A DNA stretch of 64,000 nt from Prorocentrum cordatum (GCA_963575745.1 CAUYUJ010017878.1:157747-221746); one strand, 5' to 3'. Shown: positions 28,721 to 37,974, numbered from the stretch's first letter. Notes: generated from the letters alone by a model not told the origin. Program-made: numbers and translations.

Positions 28721-28832
28721 ACCTCCTCCTCCTCCTCCTCCTCCTCCTCCTCCTCCTCCTCCCTCTTCTCCTCCTCCTCCTCCTCCTCCTCCTCCTCCCT
28801 CCTCCCTCCTCCTCCTCCTCCTCCTCCTCTCC
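28721..28832 (+). repeat. CCT tract
   Basis: CCT repeats with CTTCTCC and CCTCCCTCC interruptions. Confidence 0.9.
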
Positions 28833-28863
28833 TTCCGGCGGCGGGCCCAGGGGTCTGCACGAG

Positions 28864-29062
28864 CGAAATGGGCACGGAAAAAGTGGGTACAATGCCCAAC
28901 GGCGGATCCTGCTCATTTCGAACAGGGCTCGCTGTCGGCGCCGCCGCGGCCTGGGAGTCCATTCGAGACAGAAGGCCGCCTGCCCAACAGCGGCCGCTGT
29001 AGGTTTGGGGCAACATGCGTTGTTGGGCATTGTACCCATTCTTTCCGTGCCCATTCCGGGCG
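28864..29062 (+). mobile_element. TE-C, full copy
   Basis: Left CGAAATGGGCACGGAAAAAG, right end TTCTTTCCGTGCCCATTCCG. Interior TCCTGCTCATTTCGAACAGG, CATTCGAGACAGAAGGC and CAACAGCGGCCGCTGTAGG. TE-L starts 6 bp after it. Confidence 0.85.
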
Positions 29063-29067
29063 TCCAA

Positions 29068-29252
29068 AAGGGGAGAAGTGAGGAGGGGCGGGCCTTCTCG
29101 GAAGGCTCGGGAGTCTCCTCGGCCTCCCGAGAGGCTGTCCCCCAAAGCCTGCATGGAGGGCGGGGAGCAGAGAGCCTCCCAGAGGGCGCGAGGGGGCTCC
29201 TGAGGGGTCCCGCCGCCTTCTGCGAGGGCCTTCTCCTTCTCGCTCACCCTCT
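29068..29252 (+). mobile_element. TE-L element, copy
   Basis: AGAAGTGAGGAGGGGCGGGC, CTTCTCGGAAGGCTCGGGAG, right end GGCCTTCTCCTTCTCGCTCA. It is diverged from the 39936 copy, with CTCCCGAGAGG boxes in place of CTTCTCAGAAG. Confidence 0.55.
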
Positions 29253-29535
29253 GCCTCCAACGCTGCGCCCTCGGAGGCCTCGCCGGGGTGCCCCTCCTGC
29301 CCTGAGCCATGCAGGCTCTGTCAAAACGTTGGTGTGCAGAGGACTGGTACCACAGTGTGCATAAGCATAAGGCGTTCGGCTGTCGCCGAAAGTCAGGGGA
29401 TCCCCCCGCCCCTGGGTCAAGTTTACATCGCCCCAGGCTGCTGCGTCTTCATCGCCGCGGGGGGGGGGAGGGGGGCAAAAAAGAGGAGTTTGCCCAGCGC
29501 TGCAGGTCTGTCCTCTCTCGCTCGCCACCGTCCGT

Positions 29536-29648
29536 CTCCTCCTCCTCCTCCTCCTCCTCCTCCTCCTCCGCCTCCTCTTTCTCCTCCGCCTTTACATCCT
29601 CCCCCTCCTCCCCCTCCTCCCCCTTTTCCCCCTCCTCCTCCTCCTCGC
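29536..29648 (+). repeat. CCT/CCG tract
   Basis: CCT repeats with CCGCCT and CCCCCT variants. Confidence 0.85.
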
Positions 29649-29649
29649 G

Positions 29650-30835
29650 CTCACCCGGCTCCCTCGCCCCCCCCCGCGCCCGGCCCGCGGTGCGCTCCAG
29701 CGAGGACTCCGGAGGGGCGGTGGGTCTGCCTCCTGCGGCGCTCATATAGTGCCCCCCTCCCATGTGCTGACGGAGCGTGAAGTCGGGCATGTCCCTTCTG
29801 CAGGGGAAATGTCCTCCTCCGCCTCCTCCTCCGCCTCCTCCTCCTCCGCCTCCTCCTCCTCCTCCTCCTCCGCCTCCTCCTCCTCCGCCTCCTCCTCCTC
29901 CTCCGCCTCCCCCTCCTACTCCTCCTCCGCCTGCTCCGCCTCCTCCGCCTCCTCCTCCGCCTCCTCCTCGCGCTCGCCGGGCTCCCGCGCCCGGCACCCG
30001 GTGCGCTCCAGACAGAGGACGATCACTAGGGACGGCGGGTCTGCTTCCGGGCTCATAGCGCCCCCCCTCGCCTGTGCGGGCGGAGCGTGGAGTCGGGCAT
30101 GTCCCTTTGCAGGGGGAATGTCCTCTCTTCCTCCGCCTCCTCCTCCTCCTCCTCCTTCGCCTCCTCCTCCTCCGCCTCCTCCTCCTCCTCCGCCTCCTCC
30201 TCCTCCTCCGCCTCCTCCGCCTCCTCCTCCTCCGCCTCCTCCTCCTCCGCCTCCTCCGCCTCCTTCGCCGCCGCCTCCTCCTTGAGCTCGCCAGGCTCCC
30301 GCGCCCGGCACCCGGTGCGCTCCAGACAGAGGACTATCACTGTGGACGGTGGGTCTGCCTCCGGGCTCATAGTGTCCCCCTCTCCCTCGCGGGCGGAGCG
30401 TGAAGTCGGGCATGCCCCTTCTGCAGGGGAAATGTCCTCCGCCTCCTCCTCCTCCTCCTCCTCCTCCTCCTCCTCCTCCTCTCTCCGCCTCCTCCTCCTC
30501 TTCTCCGCCTCCTCCGCCTCCTCCGCCTCCTCCTCCGCCTCCTCCGCCTCCTCCGCCGCCTCCTCCTCATCGCGCTCGCCGGGCTCCCGCGCCCAGCACC
30601 CGGTGCGCTCCAGACAGAGGACTATCACTGGAGTCGGTGGGTCTGCCTCCGGGCTCATAGCGCCCCCCTCTCCCGCGCGGGCGGAGCGTGAAGTCGGGCA
30701 TGTCCTTCTGCAGGTGAAATGTCCTCCTCCTCCACCTCCTCCTCCTCCCTCCTTTCTTTCTCCTCCTCCTCCGCCTCCTCCGCCTCCTCCTCCTCCTCCT
30801 CCGCCTCCTCCTCCGCCTCCTCCGCCTCCTGCAGG
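29650..30835 (+). repeat. SAT-310 array on the TE-A left end
   Basis: Four units with AGTCGGGCATGTCCC starting at 29781, 30091, 30404 and 30692 (spacing 310, 313, 288). Each carries a TE-A left end, CTGCAGGGGAAATGTCCTC, a CCT/CCGCCT tract, CCCGGTGCGCTCCAGACAGA, GGACTATCACT, GGTGGGTCTGCCTCCGGGCT and CATAG. The last unit runs into the rest of a TE-A (to 31183). Confidence 0.9.
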
Positions 30836-31183
30836 GGGAATGTTCAAAGATAAGCAAGTCAGAAGATAGTCTGGGGGCGTCTTTCTCAGGATGTCTGAAT
30901 ATTCGGGCGTGCTCAGTGGGAGCGCGCACCACGAAGCCATGTGTTTCTCGTCAGGGTGCCCTCGGTTTCGTCGCTCCTCTCGCTGCGCGGTGACTGCCCG
31001 CAGCCGTCGAAGGAGCTGCTGCGTTCCGGGTGCTCCGGGTTTCCCCTCCCGTGCACCTCGCCCACGGGTTCTCAGGGTTGGCTCTCTTGCGAGGGTTTCT
31101 TGCGGCCGCGCCCGCACTGCATGTTTGGGCTATTTTGCATGTTCGTCCAACAGCCGCCTGTAACGGGACATACCCGGCCGCAA
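30829..31183 (+). mobile_element. TE-A distal part, copy 8
   Basis: CTGCAGGGGGAATGTTCAAA, GATAGTCTGGGGGCGTC, and a right end CCGCCTGTAACGGGACATAC at 31154-31175. It closes the SAT-310 array as an unusually long TE-A (interior 30890-31130 unrelated). Confidence 0.7.
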
Positions 31184-31355
31184 CGCATGTGCGGCATCGC
31201 CGCCGACCGTTGCCCGCGCGCTGCTCCAGGCTCCCGTGCCTGCGCGGCTCTGGAGTGGGAGTTCCTCGCGCCTCTGCCTGGCTCACAATGCAGCCTGGTT
31301 GAGGCGCCCCTCCGCGGTGCAGGTTGAACATCGAGTCCGCTCAGGATCTCACCCC

Positions 31356-31450
31356 TGGAGGAGGAGGAGGAGGAGGAGGAGGAGGAGGAGGAGGAGGAGG
31401 AGGAGGAGGAGGAGGGGGAGGGGGAGGAGGAGGATGAGGAGGGGAGGGGA
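31356..31450 (+). repeat. AGG tract
   Basis: Pure GGA/AGG repeats, then GGGGAGGGG. Confidence 0.9.
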
Positions 31451-32105
31451 GGGGGAGCCCCCGAAAGCCATCCTGGCCCGTCTCCCGAGGCGGATCCCGC
31501 CGCGGCGACGACCCGCCCGCAGCGGGCCCCCTCCCGAAAGTGTGAAGCACGCCAGGGGGGGGGCACCCGGCAGCCTTGTCTCGGCGGGGCCTCGGAGCAA
31601 CGACGACGCACGCGTCGCACCGCAACGAGACAAGGGCACGTCAGAGCGTGAATTACCTGCCTCGCTTCCGCTTCCAGGCAAAGCCAAGTCATGCCACGCG
31701 CCTCCTCGTCGAGCGGCCTGACCAGTACAGGCCGTAGTTTGGCATCGCTTGGTATATCTTGGAAGCGAGGGTGGTCAAAAGCGAGGTAGGGTTGTTTGCC
31801 CCCTAGCACGGGGCGTCGATGGTGCGCGGAGCGGTGCCAGAAGGCATGCGCAGCCGAAGCGGGTCCGGCAGGCCGCCGTCTCCGAGCCCGTGGACGTGTG
31901 AGAAACAGGTGTTCGTTTGAAGCCGGAAGAAGACCAGCATACCACCGAAGAACGCTGGGAGACCGCCGAAGATGGCCCCAGGCCGATGTGTAACAAGGGG
32001 CCCATGTCCGAGCGTGCAGCCGAAGGCGCGCACTCATGGCGTCGCGGCCACTCGCGCAGCGGCGCGGCGGGGATCGGTCAGCTAAGAGCCCGGACAGCGC
32101 ATAAG
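31451..32105. other. Unassigned stretch of 650 bp
   Basis: Frames are open on both strands around 31800-32030 with moderately natural composition (minus: FGGLPAFFGGMLVFFRLQ; plus: KPEEDQHTTEERWETAED), and neither can be preferred. Confidence 0.35.
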
Positions 32106-32160
32106 CTGCAAGGCGCACGAATACACACGCACACACGCGCACACACACACACACACACCA
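32106..32160 (+). repeat. CA microsatellite
   Basis: CACACGCACACACGCGCACA then a pure CA run. Confidence 0.9.
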
Positions 32161-32359
32161 GGGGGGGTTGTCAAGCAGTGCTGTAAGTGCCGCCGCCGCG
32201 CGCTTCCTCGTGTCCTTCGCGCCGTCGGTGCCAAGGCGGGTGCCAGACGCGCCCTCGTGCCCTTCGCGCCGCCGCTGCCTTCCTGCCGCCGCCGTCGGTC
32301 TTCTGTAGTCGGTCGGCGGCGCCGCCGGCTGGCGTCGGTCGTCGCCATCCGCCCTTCGT

Positions 32360-32635
32360 CATCGTCCTCCTCCTCATCCTCCTCCTCCTCCTCCTCCTTC
32401 CTCCTCCTCCTCCTCCTCCTCCCCACCTCCGCCTCATCATCATCATCATCATCATTCCTCATCCTCATCCTCATCCTCATCCTCATCATCATCATCATCC
32501 TCATCAGCATCACAATCATCATCATCAGCAGCATCATAATCGTCATCATCCTCGTCATCATCCTCATGCTCATCCTCGTCCTCCTCATCCTCCTCCTCGC
32601 CCTCGTCCTCGCCCTCGCCCTCGTCCTCGCCGGCC
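32360..32635 (+). repeat. CCT, ATC and CTCGTC triplet tracts
   Basis: CCT (32365-32430), then ATC with CTCATC (32436-32580), then CTCGTCCTC (32580-32635). Confidence 0.85.
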
Positions 32636-32766
32636 GCCTGCCGTCCGCCCGCCGCTGCCCGCCGCGCCGGCCGCCTCCGGCGGGGGGCCGCCCGCGGCGG
32701 GCGCGTCGGCCGCCGCGCAGGACCTGCGGCGCGCGGACCAGCTGACCGAGGAGCGGACGGTGGGCC

Positions 32767-33180
32767 GCGTCTCGGCCACGCGCAGAGGGGGCCTGGTCTG
32801 GAGGGGAACAGACAGGGACACGAACACGAAAACTCGGAGGTCCGCGCGGATCTCTCGGATCGGCGCCGGACCCCCCTCCCTGGCGCGCGGAGCGCGCCAG
32901 GGGCGGCGCCGCGTCTCTCAAGCAGTGGCGAAGCGTCCCGGCTCGCCTCTAGCCCCGCCAATCCATGTTCTAGGAACCTTGTTGTGGCTTCCACGACATG
33001 TTCTCTTAGAACATTTCTGGCGGAGTCTGTCTTGGTTTATCACATCGGGCTTATGTTCTAAGAACATTGTTTTGTTCTTAGAACATTTTTGGGTACATTT
33101 CGTGGTAGGATTATGGGAATGCTGGGACGGTCGGTCCCTGCTCAAGTCTCGGCCACGCGCAGAGGGGGTCTAGTCGAAGG
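32767..33180 (+). repeat. Direct-repeat-bounded block with TE-D half and DR-W
   Basis: TCTCGGCCACGCGCAGAGGG occurs at about 32769 and 33149. Between them lie a TE-D left half (32838-32910) and DR-W (32915-33135: GTGGCGAAGCGTC, ATGTTCT, GGTTTCCACGA-like, TGTTCTTAGAACATTTCTGG). DR-W recurs at 41195. Confidence 0.65.
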
Positions 33181-33183
33181 TGG

Positions 33184-33303
33184 AAAGGCCTCCTACCCTG
33201 ACGCGTCGATTCAGGAATTGGCCGTTTTCGGTTCGCGAGAGGGCGTCGCGGCCGTCATTTCTGCGGGTCCAGGTCCGTCGGTTTCGGTCCCAGGCCGTTT
33301 CAA
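33184..33303 (+). repeat. DR-N repeat, copy 2
   Basis: CCTACCCTGACGCGTCGATT, CAGGAATTGGCCGTTTTCGG, TTCGCGAGAGGGCGTCGCGG, CCAGGTCCGTCGGTTTCGGT. Nearly identical to 20768-20885, so a recent copy. Confidence 0.85.
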
Positions 33304-33365
33304 CTAAGGGGAGGTCTACTAAGGGGAGGTTTATCCGCCGCTGGGTTAGGGTTAGGGGGATGGGG

Positions 33366-33482
33366 GAAGGCTTCTTAGAAGCACCCCTGCTTCTCAGAAG
33401 GCGCGGGCCTTGTCTATAGATTTCAGGCCGGCGCCTTCTAAGAAGCAGCCTCTCTCTAAGAAGCATCCCCCCTTCGAGAATC
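33366..33482 (+). mobile_element. TE-L-like palindrome cluster
   Basis: GGCTTCTTAGAAGCACCCCT, GCTTCTCAGAAGGCGCGGGC, CGCCTTCTAAGAAGCAGCC. The CTTCTNAGAAG boxes are those of TE-L, but the ends differ. Confidence 0.5.
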
Positions 33483-33504
33483 CTGGGGGCACCTTGGGCT
33501 AGGG

Positions 33505-33640
33505 GCACTTCTTGCAACGTGTTCTTCGTGTTTGTTGGATGTTCTTGTGCATCCTGGGGGAGGGCACTCAGCACTCTCGAGTGGTCTTCTGGTTTGAGGC
33601 GTTTTGGCCGGCGGAGCGTCTCATGTGCTTTAGTAGCGTT
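33505..33640 (+). repeat. DR-U repeat, copy 3
   Basis: TTCTTCGTGTTTGTTGGATG, TTCTTGTGCATCCTGGGGGA, GGCGTTTTGGCCGGCGGAGC, GTCTCATG. Confidence 0.7.
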
Positions 33641-33934
33641 ATTCTGTCTTAGCTACAGTGCCGTTTTCAATACATGCTCCGAGTGCGGACCATGTTTAAA
33701 AAATGCAGGGATTCAGTACTAAGAACAACGATTAGTCATGTATTACACATCATATATGTTTAAACATCCCATGTATTAAACACTGCCCTGTATCCACTGC
33801 CCCTGGCTGGGCCCTTCTGGGGCCAGGAGCGGTGCATGTGCCATCCCTTTGCGGGTTTCGTGGCGTATGCCACGCTGCTGGGTTCAGGAGGGGCCTGGCC
33901 AGGGAGCAGCGCATGTGTCTGTGAAGATCGGGGC

Positions 33935-34135
33935 GACCGAAATGGGCACGGAAAAAATGGGTACAATGCCCAACAGCGGATCCTGTTCATTCTGAACAGG
34001 ACTCGCTGTCCACGCCGCCGCAGCCTGTCTCCATTCGAGACAGGAGGCCGTCTGCCCAACAGCGGCCGCTGTTGGCTCGGGACAACATTTGTTGTTGGGC
34101 ATTGTACCCATTCTTTCCGTACCCATTTCGGGCGT
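33935..34135 (+). mobile_element. TE-C, best copy
   Basis: Left CGAAATGGGCACGGAAAAAA, TGGGTACAATGCCCAACA and right TTGGGCATTGTACCCATTCT, TTCCGTACCCATTTCG form ~40-bp TIRs with two mismatches or so. The interior holds three more short palindromes: CCTGTTCATTCTGAACAGG, GTCTCCATTCGAGAC and CAACAGCGGCCGCTGTTG. No coding capacity. Confidence 0.9.
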
Positions 34136-34186
34136 CCAAAGTGTATGTGAAGAGGGTTGGGGCTTTTTCTCGGGGGCGGCCAAGAT

Positions 34187-34340
34187 CGGATCGGGCTAGG
34201 ACGAGGATAAACCCGTTCCAGAGCGTTCCGGAACGCTCTGAGAAGGCCGCGGCGCCCGAGGCATCGCCCAGAGCCGCCGGATTTCTGAGATGATCGATTT
34301 ATCTTGACCCGATGCCATCCTCGTTTTCGTTTCGTCTTAG
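34187..34340 (+). mobile_element. TE-K, copy 2
   Basis: ATCGGGCTAGGACGAGGAT, GTTCCAGAGCGTTCCGGAAC, GCGGCGCCCGAGGCATC, right end CCATCCTCGTTTTCGTTTCG. The GAGATGATCGATTTATC box here is the site expanded to a GAT array in copy 4. Confidence 0.7.
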
Positions 34341-34439
34341 TTCCCTACCTAGGCTCTGCCTAGAAGGGTTCTTACTCTCTTAGCTTAAAGGGGCCGGGCA
34401 GTGCAACACGCCCCGGGCGGTTCCCCCAGTCCCCTGGGA

Positions 34440-34925
34440 GCGGTTCCCCCCAGTCCCCTGGGAGTTTTAGCTTTAGCTTTAGCTTAGCTTTAGCTTAGCT
34501 TTAGCTTAGCTGTAGCTTAGCTTTAGCTTAGCGTTTCGCTTAGCGTTTCGCTTAGCTTTTCGCTTAGCGTGTAGCTTAGCTTTAGCTTAGCTTTAGCATA
34601 GCTTGAGCTTAGCTGTAGTTTAGCTTTAGCTTAGCTTTAGCTTAGCCTTAGCTGAGCTTTAGCTTAGCTTTAGCTTAGCTTCAGCTTAGCTTTAGCTTAG
34701 CTTTAGCTCAGCTTTAGCTTAGCTGTAGCTTAGCTTTAGCTCAGCTGTTGCTCAGCGTTGTCTTAGCTTTAGCTTAGCTTTAGTTTAGCTTTAGCTTAGC
34801 TTTAGCTGAGCTTTAGTTTAGCTTTAGCTTAGCTTTAGCTTAGCTTTAGCTTAGCTTTAGCTTAGCTGTGACTTAGCTTTACCTTCGCTTTAGCTTAGCT
34901 TTAGCTTAGCTTTAGCTTAGCGTTA
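34440..34925 (+). repeat. SAT-11 minisatellite, TTTAGCTTAGC
   Basis: About 43 units of TTTAGCTTAGC with single-base variants (TGTAGC, TTTCGC, TTTAGT). It is bracketed by CAGTCCCCTGGGAG duplicates on the left and CTAGGGGTTCCAACTCCTAG, a palindrome, on the right. Confidence 0.95.
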
Positions 34926-34987
34926 CTGTTACTACTAATGCTGCTTTCCTAGGGGTTCCAACTCCTAGGTAGGGTCGCACTGGGATA

Positions 34988-35176
34988 ATGTTTAGTGAAC
35001 GGCCGCGGGCGGAAGCGCCGGCGGCGTGTCAAGTCGAAGCGGGTACGCGCCACAGACTAATTAAGAGCAGAACATTGGGGCACAGTACTGCCAGAGTGCG
35101 CTTGCAAGAGGCCGAGGCGGACAAGGCAAGAGAAACGCGGGAAAACCAACAGAGCGACGGGCGAGGCGACAACTAA
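34988..35176 (+). CDS. Small hypothetical frame
   Basis: ATG to TAA, 62 codons, charged composition (VRLQEAEADKARETREN, QQSDGRGDN) with a short amphipathic C terminus, in a low-repeat interval after SAT-11. No family recognised; may be a fragment or chance. Confidence 0.22.
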   Translation: MFSERPRAEAPAACQVEAGTRHRLIKSRTLGHSTARVRLQEAEADKARETRENQQSDGRGDN

Positions 35177-35284
35177 GCGCGGCCGAGGCCTCAGGGGGGG
35201 GCTGCCGTCGTTTCGTCTTAAGCGGCTTTCTCGGGCGCGGCCAAGCATGCGGTGATGACTGGACAAGGCTCGTTTCGACTCCCC

Positions 35285-35490
35285 CGGTTCAATTCGTTTC
35301 GATATTCCGATGGTTTCGAGTTCCGATTCGATTCCACCTCGGACTCCGATTTTGTTTCCGATGTATCAGCAGAGGCATATTAGCATTTTGATTTCCGCCG
35401 ATTCAGCTCCTCCCGATTTGGCTGCCGATTCTGCCGAACCCATTAATTTCGATCGCCGATCCGACTCATCGATTCGAATCTGGGTGATCC
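35285..35490 (+). repeat. DR-V-like GATTCCGATT-rich repeat
   Basis: GATTCGATT, CCGATTTTG, GCCGATTC, CGATCGCCGATCCGACTCAT. The last string recurs at 37684 (CGATCGCCGATTCGACTCAT). Confidence 0.6.
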
Positions 35491-35518
35491 TGACTAGGGG
35501 GTATCATGGCTGGGGCTA

Positions 35519-35716
35519 TGATGCGGTAACCAGGTTCGCATCGTGCCGACTGGCGGCAACCTTGCCGCCAGCGTTCAACGCCGAACACCGCTGGCGACCT
35601 GAACGATCTGACGTTTCGAAAACGTCCCATACTTCAAGGTTGAACGATGGCTGAACGACCCCCGCGGCGTCGGGAGCCAACGCTGGGGTCGACGCGACAC
35701 GAACCCGCTGTATCGC
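35519..35716 (+). mobile_element. TE-H, uninterrupted copy
   Basis: GATGCGGTAACCAGGTTCGC at the left, GACACGAACCCGCTGTATCG at the right (inverted). The interior TGAACGATCTGACG, TTGAACGATGGCTGAACGAC and CCCCGCGGCGTCGGG is the pre-insertion form of 6916-7350. Confidence 0.75.
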
Positions 35717-35742
35717 CTCAGATTTCATGGTCCCTCTCCTCA

Positions 35743-36045
35743 TTGCAAGACAGTCGGCCCGGATTGGTAGGTCGACCCTGCCGAATCAAGAGTACCCTTG
35801 GGTACCCTTGTAGGGATGCCATGGGATGGCATTTTTCGGGCTCCTTACCTCGCTTCGTGGCCCCTCCCGCCCCTCCTCCTCCTCCTCCTCTCTCCTCCTC
35901 CCGCTCAAGTGTCAATGAAGGGCCGCAAAAAGCGTCGGTGTATAGAGTTCGATTCCTTAAGAAACTCCCCAGAGAGCGCCAGGCCTTCTGAGGAGTCCCG
36001 CCGCCTCCCGAGAAGGCCTTCACCCTTTCGAATTCCCCCCCCTCC
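35743..36045 (+). repeat. DR-T1, CCT tract, DR-T2, TE-L half
   Basis: GACAGTCGGCCCGGATTGGT with AATCAAGAGTACCCTTGGGT (35743-35830). CCT tract at 35870-35905. GCGTCGGTGTATAGAGT (35935). GGCCTTCTGAGGAGTCCCGC and CCCGAGAAGGCCTTCACC (35982-36035). Confidence 0.6.
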
Positions 36046-36115
36046 CTGGCTCGCCGCCCAGAGAGGCCGAAGGCGACGAAAACGAGCGAATCGACGAGGG
36101 AGGTTGCGTCATTCT

Positions 36116-36288
36116 GAAGTCGGGCCTGTCCCTCTACAGGAGGACTGTTCGAAGATAGTCAGCAGATACCCTGTGGACGATTGTTCGATCATTGTTTGGA
36201 ATGACTGATTTTTGTTCGTATTTCTGTATCTATTTGTTCTGCAATTCTTCGCCCACAATCCCCCTGCAGGAGGGCATGCCCGACCTAA
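36116..36288 (+). mobile_element. TE-A, copy 9
   Basis: GAAGTCGGGCCTGTCCCTCT, ACAGGAGGACTGTTC, right GGAGGGCATGCCCGACCTAA. Confidence 0.9.
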
Positions 36289-36329
36289 CGTGGAACGCCT
36301 CCAGGGCAGGGGTGGCTCCTCGTGCGCAG

Positions 36330-36352
36330 GGGGGGGGGGGGGGGGGGGGGGG
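36330..36352 (+). repeat. G homopolymer
   Basis: A run of about 22 G interrupted only at its end; assembly length may be unreliable here. Confidence 0.85.
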
Positions 36353-36354
36353 CG

Positions 36355-36510
36355 GCGAGGAGATCCAGCAGCTGGCCGCGGACCTGGAGCTGCTGCCCCC
36401 CGAGAAGCGGAGGGTGATGATGAAGAAGCTGCAGAGCAAGACCGAGGCGCCCCCCTCGGAGAAGAAACGACCACATGAGTTTCAGCTCGCTGAGGGGCAA
36501 CGAACGCGAT
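36355..36510 (+). pseudogene. Gene fragment, amphipathic helix
   Basis: GEEIQQLAADLELLPPEKRR followed by VMMKKLQSKTEAPPSEKKRP and HEFQLAEG: a strongly protein-like stretch with heptad-like hydrophobics, GC-rich third positions and no repeat content. It begins at a poly-G run just after TE-A copy 9 and fades into non-coding sequence by about 36520. It is probably part of an exon. Family not recognised. Confidence 0.45.
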
Positions 36511-36716
36511 CTGTGTTTCTGGGGCGACGGAGGAGGAGGCAATGCTCGTAGGGTAAGAGGAAACATAAGCAGCCCAATCATTGGAAAGAGTAAACCTAAG
36601 GTCCGAACTTGTCGCGAATGGATGTCGTAAGAATTGTTATTGACGGATCAAGCGCGCTGGCTGAGCGTATTGGGATCTGGGCCTGGAAACAACGCTGCCC
36701 CCCAAGCGACCTCCAA

Positions 36717-36833
36717 CACATAAGCATAAACTCTTCCAGAGGAGGAATTCATCCATGGCCACCGTCTGGAGGAACAGTTTTCGGGGACCTCGGCAGGCGG
36801 TGCATATGGACATATTCGCGCCCCCGGGGGGTG

Positions 36834-36876
<43 letters not shown>

Positions 36877-36945
36877 TAGATCCATGTCCACCGCCCGCTG
36901 GGGCACTAGGACGTCGGTTCCCAGGCGGTGGATATGGATAAATCC
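36717..36945. repeat. AT tract in a weak foldback
   Basis: An AT run of about 38 bp (36836-36875) sits between GGCAGGCGGTGCATATGGAC and TCCATGTCCACCGCCCGCTG, which are partly inverted, giving a possible cruciform. Confidence 0.6.
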
Positions 36946-36954
36946 CCGCCTCGC

Positions 36955-37107
36955 ACTTTTGGCGCTCCGCGCGAATTTCTTGGATCCGCGCCTGAGCCCC
37001 CAAGCGGCGTCTCCGGCGCCGCCCCTGGCGCGCTCCGCGCGCCAGGAAGGGGGGTCCAGCGCCGATCCGAGAATTCTGCGCGGAGCGCCAAAAGTTTATG
37101 CTTATGT
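36955..37107 (+). mobile_element. TE-D, copy 5
   Basis: ACTTTTGGCGCTCCGCGCGA, TTTCTTGGATCCGCGCC, central GGCGCGCTCCGCGCGCC, right GCGCGGAGCGCCAAAAGTTT then ATGCTTATG. Confidence 0.9.
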
Positions 37108-37282
37108 GTTTTTATAATTTCACTCCCGTCGGCGTCACCCCCACATACAAACAGGGCTCCATTTCGATGCCTCCGATTCGGCTCGATTCGGTTTCGACGG
37201 ATTCCGATTCCGATGCGATGTTTGCCGATGTCTGCCGATGAAGGAGCTGCAGATCAATTCCGAGGCGCCTGCCGTCGGCGTC

Positions 37283-37484
37283 ACTCAACACCCACCAAAC
37301 CACCCCAACCCAATCCGAAGGCCTCGATGTGCCTTCAATTTCCAGTGTGTGTGTGTGTATATATGTGTATGTGATAGAGAAGGTCGGGGAACATCGAAAA
37401 AACACATAAGGAGCCCATATCCTCCCCAACCCGAAATTCGGGTCTTCGGGTTGGGTTTGGGTGGTCTGGTAGGTAGTCAGACAC
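37283..37484 (+). mobile_element. TE-F, copy 3 with GT/AT insert
   Basis: CACCAAACCACCCCAACCCA, ATCCGAAGGCC at the left, GGTCTTCGGGTTGGGTTTGG and TGGTCTGGTAGGTAGTCAG at the right. A GTGTGTGTGTATATATGTGT run lies in its centre. Confidence 0.85.
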
Positions 37485-37489
37485 CCCAC

Positions 37490-37700
37490 AGATTCACGGG
37501 ACTCATTTCGATTCCTCCGATTCGGTTCGATCTTCGACTTCGCTGGATTCCGATTCCGATGCGGTTCGGCATCGGGTCCCGATATGGGCTCCGAGGTCTC
37601 AGTGGAGGCCTGCGAGCCTGCCGACGACCATCGATTCGATTCGTCCCGACGCGGCTGCCGATTTCCGCCAATCCGATTAATCTCGATCGCCGATTCGACT
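37490..37700 (+). repeat. DR-V-like repeat
   Basis: TCCGATTCGGTTCGATC, GATTCCGATTCCGATGCG, CGATCGCCGATTCGACTCAT. Related to 35285 and 37140-37250. Confidence 0.6.
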
Positions 37701-37974
37701 CATCCTGGGCCTCCCCTCCCCCTCCCCTCCCCCTCCTTCATCCGATCCTGGGCCCTCCCCCTCCCTCATTCGATCTTGGGGGAGGGGGAGGCCTCCCCTC
37801 CCCCCCTCAAGATTCCTATCCTCCTCCTTATCGATTCGATCTTGGGCCCTCCTGTGCACGTGCTGTGTGTGTGTGCGTCGCCCCCCCCCCCCCCCCAGGG
37901 GCGGCGGGCACCGAGAAGTCTTATAGTATATGCGCCGTGGCGGAGGGAGGAGGGAGGAGGAGGAGGAGGAGGAG

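Noticed and set aside
28258-31117. 350-codon frames over SAT-310 and neighbours
   Set aside because: Built from CCT/CCGCCT tracts and TE-A ends.
31803-32033. Minus-strand frame with a hydrophobic segment
   Set aside because: The plus strand is equally plausible over the same DNA, and no context supports either.
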